DNA of 64,000 nucleotides from Bradyrhizobium sp. MOS003 (GCF_003020125.1 NZ_PYFW01000006.1:248001-312000); one strand, 5' to 3'; shown: positions 1 through 8,870, counted from the stretch's first letter. A program made the numbers and translations. Notes: generated from the letters alone by a model not told the origin.

Positions 1-1544
1 TCGTTGAGCAGGACATCCATCCGTCGGTTCGCGGCATCGATCCGGATCTTGTCACCGTCGCGAACGAGCGCCAGTGGACCGCCGACAAATGCCTCGGGGG
101 CCACGTAGCCGATGCACATGCCACGGGTCGCGCCGGAGAACCGGCCGTCCGTGATCAGCGCCACCTTTTCGCCCATGCCCTGCCCGTAGATCAGCGCGGT
201 CACGCCGAGCATCTCACGCATGCCGGGGCCACCGACCGGGCCTTCATTGCGGATCACGAGAACCTCGCCCGCCTTGTAGCTCCGATCACGAACCGCTTTG
301 ACGCAAGCCTCCTCATCCTCGAACACGCGCGCCACGCCTTCGAAGAACTGGCTCTTCAAACCCGCAACCTTGATCACCGCCCCGTCGGGACAGAGATTTC
401 CCTTCAGAACCGCCACACCGCCATCAGGCATGATCGGTGCGCGAGACGCGTAAACCACCTCGCCATCGGGAGCGTTGGCTGCGCCATATTCCTCAGCAAG
501 CGTGCGGCCGGTGATGGTGATGCAGCTGCCATCGATGTGACCGCTCTCGATCAGTTCACGGATCACCACCGCCGCGCCGCCGATGTCGTAGACATCCTTT
601 GCGGTGTACTTGCCCCCGGGGCGCAGATTCCCGATCAGCGGCGTCCTAGCAAAGACCTCGCCCACATCATCGATCGTGAACGCGATGCCGGCCTCGTTCG
701 CGATGGCGGGCAGATGTAGCGCGGCATTGGTCGAGCCTCCCGTCGCCGCGACGATCGCCGCGCCGTTCTCGATGGACTTCCGTGTCACGATGTCGCGCGG
801 CAGCGGCCCGCCGCGCTCCAGCATCTCCATGATCAGCCGTCCGGCCCGTCGCGAGATTTGCGCACGCTCTGCATAGACACCGGGCACCATCGAGACGTTG
901 GGAATGGTCAGTCCCATCGCTTCCGAGACCATCCCCATGGTGTTCGCGGTGAACTGGCCGGCGCACGCGCCGATCGTCGGCAGGCAGGCACGCTCGATCC
1001 GCTCGAGCGTGGCGCCGTCGATCTCACCAGTCATGAAGCTGCCGACAGCCTCATAGGAATCGAGTACCGTCAGCGTACGCCCGTCTACGCGGCCCGGCAG
1101 CGAGCTGCCGCCATAGATGAAAATGGACGGCACATTGCATCGAACCATGCCCATCATCACGCCGGGAAGCGTCTTGTCGCATCCGCCGTATCCGATCAGC
1201 GCGTCGTAGGCCAGACCATGAACGACGGCCTCGATCGAGTCGGCGATCAGCTCGCGCGAAAACAGCGAGAACTTCATGCCCTCGTGGTTCATGCTGATGC
1301 CGTCGGACACCGAAATGGTCGAGAATTCACGCGGCGTGCCGCCGGCTTCCTCGATGCCGGTCTTGGCCGCGGCCACCTGGAAGTCGTGGGTCATGTTGCA
1401 GGGCGTCTGCTCGCCCTTCATGCTAACGACGCCCACCATCGGCCTGGCGATCGCAGCGTCGTCGAGCCCCATCGCGCGCATGAACGCGCGGTGCGGGGCC
1501 CGGTCGAGGCCGTCTGTCGTGACTCGTGATCGCAACTTCTTCAT
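1..1544 (-). CDS. ilvD: Dihydroxy-acid dehydratase (IlvD/Edd family), 3' end outside window
   Basis: The visible 514 residues belong to the IlvD/Edd dehydratase family, which dehydrates 2,3-dihydroxy acids in branched-chain amino acid synthesis and, in related members, sugar acids. The three cysteines expected for the Fe-S cluster are present at C49 (QTPCN), C122 (GGCDKTLPG) and C194 (GACAGQFTANTM). The C-terminal DGRFSG motif with the catalytic serine is also visible. The ATG at 1544 begins MKKLRSRV and leads directly into the conserved GLDRAPHR block. The stop codon lies beyond base 1. A catabolic neighbourhood leaves open a sugar-acid or other substrate rather than valine/isoleucine synthesis; the family call is firm, the substrate is not. 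Confidence 0.9.
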   Translation of the reverse strand, partial: MKKLRSRVTTDGLDRAPHRAFMRAMGLDDAAIARPMVGVVSMKGEQTPCNMTHDFQVAAAKTGIEEAGGTPREFSTISVSDGISMNHEGMKFSLFSRELIADSIEAVVHGLAYDALIGYGGCDKTLPGVMMGMVRCNVPSIFIYGGSSLPGRVDGRTLTVLDSYEAVGSFMTGEIDGATLERIERACLPTIGACAGQFTANTMGMVSEAMGLTIPNVSMVPGVYAERAQISRRAGRLIMEMLERGGPLPRDIVTRKSIENGAAIVAATGGSTNAALHLPAIANEAGIAFTIDDVGEVFARTPLIGNLRPGGKYTAKDVYDIGGAAVVIRELIESGHIDGSCITITGRTLAEEYGAANAPDGEVVYASRAPIMPDGGVAVLKGNLCPDGAVIKVAGLKSQFFEGVARVFEDEEACVKAVRDRSYKAGEVLVIRNEGPVGGPGMREMLGVTALIYGQGMGEKVALITDGRFSGATRGMCIGYVAPEAFVGGPLALVRDGDKIRIDAANRRMDVLLN

Positions 1545-1621
1545 ACGTGCATCTTCTTCGTGCCCCGTCCCGGATGACCCGGGACGCCGCGCGCACGGGT
1601 TCGGATCATCCGCCTGGCCGC

Positions 1622-2605
1622 CTATTGAAGCGGCGCGACGATCGTCGGATGCTTGAACTGCGCGACATCCAGTTTCGGAAGCATTCCGGTCTCGGCGTAG
1701 ATGTCCAGCATCTTCTGGATCGCCGGGAAGTTCGGCGCCGCGCCTGGATCACGGCCGAAATCGTTGTCCTTGAGCAGGTAGGTCTCGAGCACCGGGATGG
1801 GCGCCTTCAGCACTTCGTTGACGACCTTGAGAGTCTCCTCACGGTTCGCCAGCGCCTTCTTCATGCCCGAGGTAATATCGCGGACATAGGCCTTGACCAA
1901 TTCCGGGTTCTTGTCGACGAAATCGGCGCGGCAGGCTTCCAGTATGTGCACGATGTTCGGCATGGCCTGGGACAGCGAGAAGAGCTTCCTTGTGCCGCCC
2001 TTTGCCTCCGCCCGCGCGGCGAACGGCTGGTTCATATTGACCGCATCGACGCGGCCCTGGCGCAGCGCATCCTCTGATACGGCGAAGCCGACCTCGACCA
2101 ACTTGATATCCTTGGCTGGATCGACGCCATTCTGCTTCAGAAGCAGGTTGAACGGGCCTTGCGTACCGCCGCCGATCACGGAGATGCCGACCGTCTTGCC
2201 CTTGAGATCAGCGATCGTCTTGATGGGCGAGTCATCCATGACGGCCCAGTAGACCGAGAAGCCGCCAGGCTTCTCGAACACGTGCTGGGCCACGATGTAG
2301 GCCTTGAGATTGCCGCCGACCACACCATTGGCGAGCGACAGCGGCGCCTGCGTCGCGCAGTCCAGCGCGCCGGCTGCCAAGGCTTGCGTCATCGGCGCAG
2401 TACCCTGGAATTGGGTCCATTCGATATTGTAGGCCTTGCCGATATTGGGGAATTCGGTCGGCCTGCGCATCATCCAGTATTTGGATTCCTCGGCCGGGAT
2501 CGTCCAGCCGACGCGGATCGTCTGCTGCGCCCGTGACGGGCTTGCCCCGGCGCTGACCGCCGCCACCGCCCCCAAAGCCAGGATCCATCTCGAAACGGTT
2601 CGCAT
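1622..2605 (-). CDS. ABC transporter substrate-binding protein, NMT1/TauA (SsuA/THI5-like) type
   Basis: Periplasmic solute-binding protein of 327 residues. The start chosen is the ATG at 2605 (MRTVSRWILALG), which opens a clean Sec signal peptide ending near SRAQQ; an upstream in-frame start only adds a charged, non-signal stretch. Family signs are DSPIKTIADLKGKTVGI, the middle VGFAVSEDALRQGRVDAV segment and the MNQPFAARAE hinge, as in nitrate/sulfonate/taurine binding proteins. No permease or ATPase gene is adjacent, so it is an orphan binding protein here. The ligand cannot be read from sequence. Neighbours suggest an aromatic or branched organic acid, which is inference. Confidence 0.85.
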   Translation of the reverse strand: MRTVSRWILALGAVAAVSAGASPSRAQQTIRVGWTIPAEESKYWMMRRPTEFPNIGKAYNIEWTQFQGTAPMTQALAAGALDCATQAPLSLANGVVGGNLKAYIVAQHVFEKPGGFSVYWAVMDDSPIKTIADLKGKTVGISVIGGGTQGPFNLLLKQNGVDPAKDIKLVEVGFAVSEDALRQGRVDAVNMNQPFAARAEAKGGTRKLFSLSQAMPNIVHILEACRADFVDKNPELVKAYVRDITSGMKKALANREETLKVVNEVLKAPIPVLETYLLKDNDFGRDPGAAPNFPAIQKMLDIYAETGMLPKLDVAQFKHPTIVAPLQ

Positions 2606-2773
2606 CGTGCCCACTCCGCTGCTCCGGCGCCGACAGGCGCCACCCAACCCCGACCGGGCTCAAATCTTTCATGGTTCAAACAATCAGGCAAGCCATGCGA
2701 GTTCGGCGGTTTTGCCGTCCGATGCGCAATGTATGGTAAAGCGGCGTCGCACTGCGACAGACGGAGGCAACCT

Positions 2774-3682
2774 ATGGCTGATGCGAGCAAGACAAACCCG
2801 CAAGACGTCGAGAGACTCGGTTATCTCGGCCTTGGCCTGATGGGAACGCCGATGACCCGACGCCTGCTCAAGGCCGGCCATCAGGTCACTGTCTGGAACC
2901 GTTCGGAGAGCAAGGTGGCTCCGCTCGCCGAGGCCGGAGCCAGGCCCGCAATCACTCCTCGTGATCTCCTGACGAACGTCGATATCGCCTTCATGTGCGT
3001 GACGGATGCCGCGGCCGTCGAGGAGGTGATCTTCGGGCCTGAGGGGCTGGCAGCGGCGCCCGGCGCAGGCAAGCTTGTCGTCGACTTCTCCTCGATACAT
3101 CCCGACGCCGCGCGCGATCTGGCAAAGCGGCTGAAAGCCGCCAATGGCGCCGGCTGGATCGATGCACCGGTTTCCGGCGGAACGAAGGGCGCCGAGGAAG
3201 GCACCCTTGCGATCATGGCCGGCGGAGAAGCAGACGAGATCGAGAGGGTACGCCCCTACGTGCTGGCCATGGCGCGCAGGTTCACCCACATGGGCCCGAC
3301 CGGCGCCGGCCAGACCACGAAACTCTGCAATCAGGTGATCGTGGGATGCGCGATGGCCGTGCTGGCAGAAGCCACGCGTCTGGCCGTCAACGCCGGTATC
3401 GACGCCAATCGCCTGCCCGAAGCGCTCGCCGGCGGTTTCGCGGACTCAATCCCGCTTCAGCTTTTCGTACCGAGAATGGTGCAAGGCATTCACTCGCCCC
3501 CGCTCGGTCACGTTGCCACGATGCTCAAGGATCTCGATACGGTCGCCGACGTCGCTCAGGCGACTTCGACGCCGGTGCCGATGGCCTCGCTAGCGGGGCA
3601 GCTTTTCAGGCTGGCCAAGGTCGCACGCGGCGCGGAAGCGGACGCGCTGGAGATTTACAAGCTTTCAGCGGCGGAGCGCTAA
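2774..3682 (+). CDS. NAD(P)-dependent 3-hydroxyisobutyrate dehydrogenase-family protein
   Basis: Beta-hydroxyacid dehydrogenase of 302 residues. The N-terminal Rossmann fold carries GLGLMGTPM, followed by the substrate-binding DAPVSGGTKGAEEGTLAIMAGG and the catalytic-lysine helix GAGQTTKLCNQ. The start at 2774 (MADASKTN) has GGAGG nine bases upstream, which decides it over the more distal ATG at 2729. It is transcribed away from the binding protein at 1622-2605, so the 168 bp between them should carry divergent promoters. Members reduce or oxidise 3-hydroxyisobutyrate, tartronate semialdehyde or related acids; the exact substrate is unknown. Confidence 0.85.
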   Translation: MADASKTNPQDVERLGYLGLGLMGTPMTRRLLKAGHQVTVWNRSESKVAPLAEAGARPAITPRDLLTNVDIAFMCVTDAAAVEEVIFGPEGLAAAPGAGKLVVDFSSIHPDAARDLAKRLKAANGAGWIDAPVSGGTKGAEEGTLAIMAGGEADEIERVRPYVLAMARRFTHMGPTGAGQTTKLCNQVIVGCAMAVLAEATRLAVNAGIDANRLPEALAGGFADSIPLQLFVPRMVQGIHSPPLGHVATMLKDLDTVADVAQATSTPVPMASLAGQLFRLAKVARGAEADALEIYKLSAAER

Positions 3683-3706
3683 GCTGTCGACCGCGATCTG
3701 GGCGCG

Positions 3707-4270
3707 TCAAGGGGACGGCTTGCGCTCGTCATCTGCGAGGAAGCGGCCGAATGTCCCTCGCGCGAAGAGCAGCGGCTCCTTCGCACCGTAGGTGTAGGCC
3801 TCGACCGCGCCGAGGAAGATCACATGGTCGCCGCCATAGTAGCGATTCACGGAGCGGCATTGAAAATTGGCGACGCTCTCCGCAAGCACTGGCGCTCCGC
3901 CGAGGCCCGGCGTCCAGTCCACACCCGTGAACTTGTCGTCGGACGACTTGGCGAATTTTGTCGCAAGCGCCTGTTGCGAGGCTCCAAGCACGTTGACAGT
4001 GAAATGGCTGGCATTCTGGAAGATGGTCAGACTCGAGGAATAGACGACCAGACTCCACAGGACCAGCGGAGGATTCAGCGAGACCGAGGCGAACGAATTG
4101 CAGGTCAGTCCGTAGGGCTTGCCGTCGGGCGCTGCGGCCGTGATGATCGTCACGCCCGTTGCATAGGTTCCGAGTGCGTTGCGAAAGTCGCGAGGATCGA
4201 TCGACGAACTGTCGCTCGCGAACTCGTTGGCGGGATCGGGAGCGCTGGGCTGCTGCGGCAGATCATTCAT
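3707..4270 (-). CDS. Flavin reductase-domain protein, reductase half of a two-component monooxygenase
   Basis: Protein of 187 residues of the flavin reductase-like (HpaC/NtaB) family. After a disordered acidic N-terminus of about 25 residues comes DFRNALGTYATGVTIIT, then the FMN-binding GLTCNSFASVSLNPPLVLWS, and the late DHVIFLGAVEAY strand. It supplies reduced flavin to a partner oxygenase. Its ATG at 4270 lies only 9 bases after the stop of the flavin monooxygenase at 4280-5509, so the two are almost certainly one operon and one enzyme system. It ends 24 bases from the stop of the convergent dehydrogenase gene. Confidence 0.88.
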   Translation of the reverse strand: MNDLPQQPSAPDPANEFASDSSSIDPRDFRNALGTYATGVTIITAAAPDGKPYGLTCNSFASVSLNPPLVLWSLVVYSSSLTIFQNASHFTVNVLGASQQALATKFAKSSDDKFTGVDWTPGLGGAPVLAESVANFQCRSVNRYYGGDHVIFLGAVEAYTYGAKEPLLFARGTFGRFLADDERKPSP

Positions 4271-4279
4271 CGGCCGGCC

Positions 4280-5509
4280 TCACAGCGTGAGATTTTCGGA
4301 CGGCAGGCCCAGCGCCACCCGTCCATAGTTCGTGCCGGCCGCATCGAAGTTGAATGCGAGATGCGAGTTGATCGCGTGCGCATCGCGGAATTGCCGCTGC
4401 AACACGCCGCTCGTGAACAGGCCCCGCGCGCCGCTCGCGGCAAACAGCATCGAGACCGCGTCCGTGCACAAATTCACCGAGAAAGATCCGTCGCGCCGAT
4501 AACGGGTCTTGGTCGCCATGTCAGGGATGTGACCGCGCCGCACTTCCTCCATGGCGTCGAGGCAGGCCGACCGCATGATCAGGCGCGCGGCGTCAATCTT
4601 CGCCGAGGCCTCCGCGATTTTGATCTGGGTGCTCTGGAAGTCGCTGAGTTTGGCGCGATTGTAGGTCGAAATACGGTGACGTGCGACCTCTATGTAATCG
4701 TCGAGGCACGCCTGCGCATTCCCCAGCGCGACGCCGGAGAGGACGTATGGGAACAGCGAGAACACGGGCAGCGCGTATAGCGGATTTGGATTGACCGTGC
4801 TTCCCGGCGTCGGGCCGCCTGAGAGATCACCGACGGCGACCGTCATGTGGTCAGCCACAAAGGCATCCCTGACCTCCACGTCGCAAGACCCCGTCCCGCG
4901 CAGTCCCGCGACATTCCAGGTGTCCAGCACCTTGTAATCGGCCTTTGGCAGCAGAAAAATCCGATACTCGATACCGTCCGCCTCGTCGTCGGAGTAGACC
5001 ACGCTTGCAAGCATGTTCCACTCGCAGGAGGCCACGCCGGAAGAGAACGGCCAGCTGCCGTGCAATTGATATCCGCCCGCGACTCGCGTGGCGCGTCCGG
5101 CGGGAAAAATGAACGAGGATGCGATCAGCGCGTCCGGATCACGACCCCAGACCAGATCCTGCGCCCTCGGCTCGAACATGCCGAGCATCCAGTGATGGCT
5201 TGCCAGATTGGCGAGATTCCAGGCGACAGACGCATCCGCCTGTCCGAGCAGCTCAGCGCAGTCGACAAGAGCGACATAGTCAAGCTCGGCGCCGCCAATC
5301 CGTGCCGGTTGGAGCATCCGGAACAGGCCGGCCTCGTGGAGATCCCTCTCGGTTTCCGACGGAAGATGCCGCAACTCCTCCGTTCGCACCGCCCGCTCGC
5401 GTAGTCGCGGCAGGAGGGCCCGGGCTTTTGCGATCATTGCCGCATAGGCGCCTTCGCCGGCTTCCGGTCCGGTGGGCTGACCCATGCTCGGCTTTCGACC
5501 TGGCGCCAT
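4280..5509 (-). CDS. Acyl-CoA dehydrogenase-fold flavin-dependent monooxygenase (group D oxygenase component)
   Basis: Protein of 409 residues with the acyl-CoA dehydrogenase fold but built like the oxygenase of two-component hydroxylases (HsaA/HpaH C2 type). Visible blocks are LHEAGLFRMLQPARIGG near residue 60, SVAWNLANLASHHWMLG, GGYQLHGSWPFSSGV, WNVAGLRGTGSCDVEV and, near the C-terminus, AINSHLAFNFDAAGTNYGRVALG. It lacks an acyl-CoA dehydrogenase catalytic base motif. The flavin reductase gene follows after 9 bases. GAGGGA lies upstream of the chosen ATG. Such pairs hydroxylate phenols, steroid rings or other activated carbons; the substrate here is unknown. Confidence 0.85.
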   Translation of the reverse strand: MAPGRKPSMGQPTGPEAGEGAYAAMIAKARALLPRLRERAVRTEELRHLPSETERDLHEAGLFRMLQPARIGGAELDYVALVDCAELLGQADASVAWNLANLASHHWMLGMFEPRAQDLVWGRDPDALIASSFIFPAGRATRVAGGYQLHGSWPFSSGVASCEWNMLASVVYSDDEADGIEYRIFLLPKADYKVLDTWNVAGLRGTGSCDVEVRDAFVADHMTVAVGDLSGGPTPGSTVNPNPLYALPVFSLFPYVLSGVALGNAQACLDDYIEVARHRISTYNRAKLSDFQSTQIKIAEASAKIDAARLIMRSACLDAMEEVRRGHIPDMATKTRYRRDGSFSVNLCTDAVSMLFAASGARGLFTSGVLQRQFRDAHAINSHLAFNFDAAGTNYGRVALGLPSENLTL

Positions 5510-5634
5510 TCGTGTCCCTCACTTTCGCGTATTTATGCGGCCGGCCCTTCACCAAATCAAGCCAAGGCGGCCCGCATCACAAGCATCGATTCATGCCGCG
5601 CGATGCCTGTTGCCTGGGGGCCGACCGCGCCGGC

Positions 5635-6903
5635 CTAGACCGGCGTCGAGGGCTTACCCGAGCCAAAGACGCCCTTCCGGGTGAACTCCGTGATCCGACG
5701 CTCGTCATAACCGAGCATGCTGCGCAAGACGTCGACTGTATGCTCACCTAGCAGAGGGGCCGCGACGGCATCGATCGCGCCGGTCAGGCTCATGGTAATC
5801 GGCGGCTCGATGTTCGGCACCCATTCCGCTGTAGGGTGCGGAATTCGGCTCAAGCGATGTCGCTCGCGAGCCTCTGGCGCATTGAACCCCTCCTCGACCG
5901 TCCGGAGATAGCCGACCGGAATATTGGCCTGCTTCATCTTCGCCATCCAGTTCTCGAGCGTATCGCCGGCAAAGACCTCCGCAATGGCTGCCCGCAAAAG
6001 CTCCTTGTTCTCGGAGCGCGCCTTGCGCGTGGCAAACTCCGGATCGTTGATGAGATCCGGGCGGTTGAACACTTCAACCACGAGCCGGCGATAGAGCCGA
6101 TCGTTGGCGCAGGCCATGTAAAGCGGCCCGTCCGATGCTTCATAGACGCCGACGGTGGGAGACCCGCTCGGTGAGTTGCCGAACCGGCCGGGATTTTCGC
6201 CATTGATGAGATACGCCATGCCGTAGAAGCCAGTCATCCCCATCGCAACGTCGAACAACGCGACTTCGACACGCTGCCCGCGGCCGAGCCGGTCCCGCGC
6301 CAACAGCGCCAGCAGGATGGCGTTACAGGCTGACATCCCCGTCGCCATGTCCACGATGGGCGGGCCGGTACGAACTGCCGGGCCGTCGGCAAATCCATTG
6401 AGCGACATGAAGCCGCTCTCCGCCTGCGTGATGGGATCGAAGCCGGGGCGCGAGGCGAAGGGCCCGGAGCGCCCGTAGGCGGAGATCGAACAATAGACCA
6501 GACGGGGATTGAGCGGGGCGACCGCCTCATAGTCGAGCCCGAACTTCTTCATGACGCCGCTCGAGAAATTCTCCACGACCACATCCGCCTTGCGGATCAG
6601 ATCCAGCGCGATCTCGCGGGCCTCCGGTACGGCAAGATCGAGCGCAATACCGCGCTTGTTGCGGTTCAGGCTGAGATAGGCGGCGCTTTCGCCGCCAATT
6701 TCTGCGTGCTCGTAGGCGCGGGTGTCGTCGCCGCCATCGGGATTTTCGATCTTGATGACGTGCGCGCCAAAATCCGCAAGCGTCTGCGTGCAGGCGGGGC
6801 CGGCGACGACACGCGTGAAATCGATGACCAGCAGACCGTCGAGCGCACTCGGTCCTTCCGTCGCTCGCGACGAACGTTCCGGCAATTGAGGCTTGGTCGG
6901 CAT
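5635..6903 (-). CDS. CaiB/BaiF (family III) CoA-transferase
   Basis: Family III CoA-transferase of 422 residues, full length for the family. Diagnostic segments are LLVIDFTRVVAGPACTQTLADFGAHVIKIENPDGGDDTR, NRNKRGIALDL, DVVVENFSSGVMKKFGLDYE with the catalytic aspartate/asparagine region, YCSISAYGRSGP and FDPITQAESGFMSLNG. It moves CoA between a donor thioester and an acid, activating a substrate for catabolism. It lies upstream of the monooxygenase pair on the same strand with a 125 bp gap, so one transcript is possible. Donor and acceptor cannot be inferred. Confidence 0.9.
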   Translation of the reverse strand: MPTKPQLPERSSRATEGPSALDGLLVIDFTRVVAGPACTQTLADFGAHVIKIENPDGGDDTRAYEHAEIGGESAAYLSLNRNKRGIALDLAVPEAREIALDLIRKADVVVENFSSGVMKKFGLDYEAVAPLNPRLVYCSISAYGRSGPFASRPGFDPITQAESGFMSLNGFADGPAVRTGPPIVDMATGMSACNAILLALLARDRLGRGQRVEVALFDVAMGMTGFYGMAYLINGENPGRFGNSPSGSPTVGVYEASDGPLYMACANDRLYRRLVVEVFNRPDLINDPEFATRKARSENKELLRAAIAEVFAGDTLENWMAKMKQANIPVGYLRTVEEGFNAPEARERHRLSRIPHPTAEWVPNIEPPITMSLTGAIDAVAAPLLGEHTVDVLRSMLGYDERRITEFTRKGVFGSGKPSTPV

Positions 6904-7017
6904 CTCTGGCGCTCCCTTTACATCGGCTTATGGCCGCCGAATTTCCTGCAAGAGCAAACTTAAAGCCCGGCGCCGCCAACTTCGCAAGGGTCTCGCTCGC
7001 GCCGTCTGAAACGCAAA

Positions 7018-7051
7018 AACGGCCCGGCAGCTGTTGAGCTGCCGGGCCGTT
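7018..7051 (-). terminator. Rho-independent terminator
   Basis: A perfect 15 bp stem (AACGGCCCGGCAGCT and its complement) encloses a 4-base loop at 7033-7036. Read on the minus strand, the second arm runs into GTTTTTGCG, giving the U-tract. It lies 112 bases beyond the stop of the minus-strand acetyltransferase at 7164 and probably ends that transcript and any read-through from the phage remnant. It sits ahead of the CoA-transferase and so insulates it. Confidence 0.85.
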
Positions 7052-7163
7052 GATATTTGAGCGTATGGAGGCTGCGCGCATCTTGCGCAGCCACTCTAGC
7101 TAGAGAAGATCACGTTAGCCTGAGAAGGTCACGTTCCGCGTGACGGGAAACCACGCATATTGC

Positions 7164-7616
7164 TCAACGCAGCCACTTTCGCCAATAAAGCGTATGCGAC
7201 CAGGCCCAGGGCGCTTCGGGCTCGTACAGCCGATAACCCGTATGGATGAAATTGTTGGCGGATACCGGATTGTCCGTCGTATCCGACACGATGCTGTCCC
7301 ATCCGAGACGCCGCCCACGCGCCTCGATCGCTCGCATCAGCCTGCGCTGAAGTCCCCGCCCCCAATGCCGCTGCAAGACCCCGACCCGGCAAAAATATCC
7401 GCTGTTTCGCGCATGCGTCGACGGCACGACACCGGCGAAGGCCACCGCATCATCATCGTGGTAGGCGAGCCACCACGTACCCGATTCGAACTGCGGGAGG
7501 GCCGCCCCACCGAAGAATGTCAGCCGGTGCAAATCGCCGAGAACATCGGCAGTCTCATCATCGTCCGCATCGGCGATACGAATTCTGTACATGGGATACC
7601 TATTGGCGGGCGTCAT
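7164..7616 (-). CDS. GNAT-family N-acetyltransferase
   Basis: Single-domain GNAT protein of 150 residues. The acetyl-CoA-binding core is visible as NSGYFCRVGVLQRHWGRGLQRRLMRAIEARGRRLGW, followed by the late IVSDTTDNPVSANNFIHTGYRLY strand-helix typical of the fold. The longer open frame to 8066 has lost GNAT character upstream and runs antisense to phage debris, so it is not the gene. Two starts are plausible: ATG 7616 (MTPANRYP) and ATG 7592 (MYRIRIAD), the latter with AGG five bases upstream. Substrate unknown. Confidence 0.75.
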   Translation of the reverse strand: MTPANRYPMYRIRIADADDDETADVLGDLHRLTFFGGAALPQFESGTWWLAYHDDDAVAFAGVVPSTHARNSGYFCRVGVLQRHWGRGLQRRLMRAIEARGRRLGWDSIVSDTTDNPVSANNFIHTGYRLYEPEAPWAWSHTLYWRKWLR

Positions 7617-7654
7617 CGGGAGTGAGTGGCCTGCGATGCCGTAGTGGTCGAGGC

Positions 7655-7981
7655 TCACTTGCCCAGCACGACCTTGACGCCGAGCCAGACCGCCCCCATC
7701 AGACCGGTCGCAATCTTGTCGCTGAACAGCCTGAAGCCGTGGCCGAGCCGAAGGCTCGCGATCTTGCCTTCGATCAGACGCTTGGAGGATTGCGCCAGCG
7801 TCCGCTGCGCCTCGCGAATGCAGACCGCCAGCGTGCCGCGGTCGGCCTGGCAGGTCTCGACCAGGAGCTCGCCGAAGAAATGCGATTTGCCCGAGCCGCG
7901 CCCGCCGTAAACGCCCTTGTAGCGCGCGGGCTTCAGCAGCGGCTCGAAGATCTTCGCCGTCGGAATTTTCAGGATGGACAC
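7655..7981 (-). pseudogene. Truncated phage terminase large subunit (N-terminal ATPase fragment)
   Basis: The first ~75 residues match the start of PBSX-type terminase large subunits: a KIPTAKIFEPLLKP lead, the Walker A motif GGRGSGKS at residues 26-33, and the TLAVCIREAQRTLAQSSKRLIEGKI block. After about residue 75 the terminase pattern stops and is replaced by a short hydrophobic tail (TGLMGAVWLGVKVVL) ending at residue 108, whereas an intact protein has more than 400 residues with Walker B and nuclease domains. The gene is therefore a deletion fusion and a prophage relic. No portal or capsid gene follows. Confidence 0.75.
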
Positions 7982-8113
7982 TGGATGCGCTCGCTCGCCT
8001 CAGGGCAGGCCGGTGTGCCCGCGCCACATCGCGGACCGGTTCTCTCGCTCGCCGCATCGCCCGCATTCTTCACACCGACACCAATCGAGATCGAAATCGA
8101 GATATCCGGCACC

Positions 8114-8452
8114 TCAGGCCTTCGGGCCGGCATCGCCCTCGACGGCGTCGTCCGGACGCACGATGACGCGCTCGACCCGGTGGACCAATTCCGTCGCGCC
8201 GTCTTCGCCGCTCTCGATCGGCTGCGCGGCCTTGCCCCATCCACGATCGAGGATGGCGTTGGCCGCCGAGAGGCGCACCGCCGGCGTGGCTTCGTCGCTG
8301 CGCATGATGCCGACGAGAACCCTGAGAGCCGTCCTAGTATGGCTGCGCGCCAGCGAGCGGATCTCGGTCAGGGTTCGTGCCCGCGACGTCTTCCGGACCG
8401 CGGGCTTGGGGGACGGCTCGCTTGCGAGCCCGCCTTCGACGTACTCGTTCAC
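8114..8452 (-). CDS. Prophage-associated small protein, paralogue of the gene at 13173-13616
   Basis: A 112-residue protein starting at GTG 8452. Its core, RTLTEIRSLARSHTRTAL then AANAILDRGWGKAAQP and ELVHRVERVIVRP, matches the second copy at 13173-13616 closely. Its position just before the terminase fragment is that of a small packaging gene, but I cannot show it is a terminase small subunit. The GTG start overlaps the TGA of the preceding 23-codon ORF (GTGA), which suggests translational coupling. Start assignment rests on that overlap and on the loss of similarity upstream. Confidence 0.6.
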   Translation of the reverse strand: MNEYVEGGLASEPSPKPAVRKTSRARTLTEIRSLARSHTRTALRVLVGIMRSDEATPAVRLSAANAILDRGWGKAAQPIESGEDGATELVHRVERVIVRPDDAVEGDAGPKA

Positions 8453-8520
8453 GACAGCGTCTCCCACAGCACGATTGCGACCAGGCCCGCGAGCGCCAGC
8501 GATATCAGATAGGCGGTCAT
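8449..8520 (-). CDS. Possible 23-residue membrane peptide coupled to the phage gene downstream
   Basis: Short ORF MTAYLISLALAGLVAIVLWE-TLS, a single hydrophobic helix. GGAGG lies directly upstream of two adjacent ATGs (8523 and 8520). Its stop codon overlaps the GTG start of the next gene. The layout is what a translated leader or holin-like peptide would show. It is too short to prove coding by composition. Confidence 0.4.
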   Translation of the reverse strand: MTAYLISLALAGLVAIVLWETLS

Positions 8521-8769
8521 CATCCTCCATGCGAAGAAAATGCGCGGCAGATCGCGCCAGGCGAGGCGCGATCGTTTCGGGCGCGAACCCTATCTCCGTG
8601 TCTTCCGGAGACCGCAGCGGCGCGGGCGATGAGCCCTGCGCCGCGGGCCGGCACGTTCGCGCGTGCACGGCCAGCAATGGTTCGGACGGCGGCGCGCCGA
8701 TCGGCGCTCCAGGTTTGACGAGTGCGTGGCCGCAATGCGCCGCCGCCGTCCGATTCTGAAACCGAGACG

Positions 8770-8856
8770 AAAAACCCGCGGCGGATGTGCTCCGCGCGGG
8801 TGAACCAAACTCGTCTCGATAATGTCACTATGCCGGTATTTTGCCCGACGTGTCAA
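8770..8856 (-). ncRNA. Putative small-RNA unit, copy A (promoter, leader, terminator)
   Basis: Read on the minus strand: -35 TTGACA (8851-8856), an 18 bp spacer, -10 CATAGT (8827-8832), a predicted start near 8820, a conserved leader, then a stem-loop (8775-8800) with one bulged base, and a T-tract (8770-8774). The predicted transcript is about 50 nt and contains no ORF. Copies B, C and D share the same architecture and spacer. It ends about 250 bases before the tiny membrane ORF and phage gene, so it could also be their terminated leader. Confidence 0.55.
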
Positions 8857-8870
8857 AGCCCCGTTGAAAT

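Noticed and set aside
7164..8066. 300-codon frame treated as one acetyltransferase gene.
   Set aside because: Only the last 150 codons are GNAT-like; the upstream part is antisense or frame-shadow of the terminase fragment.
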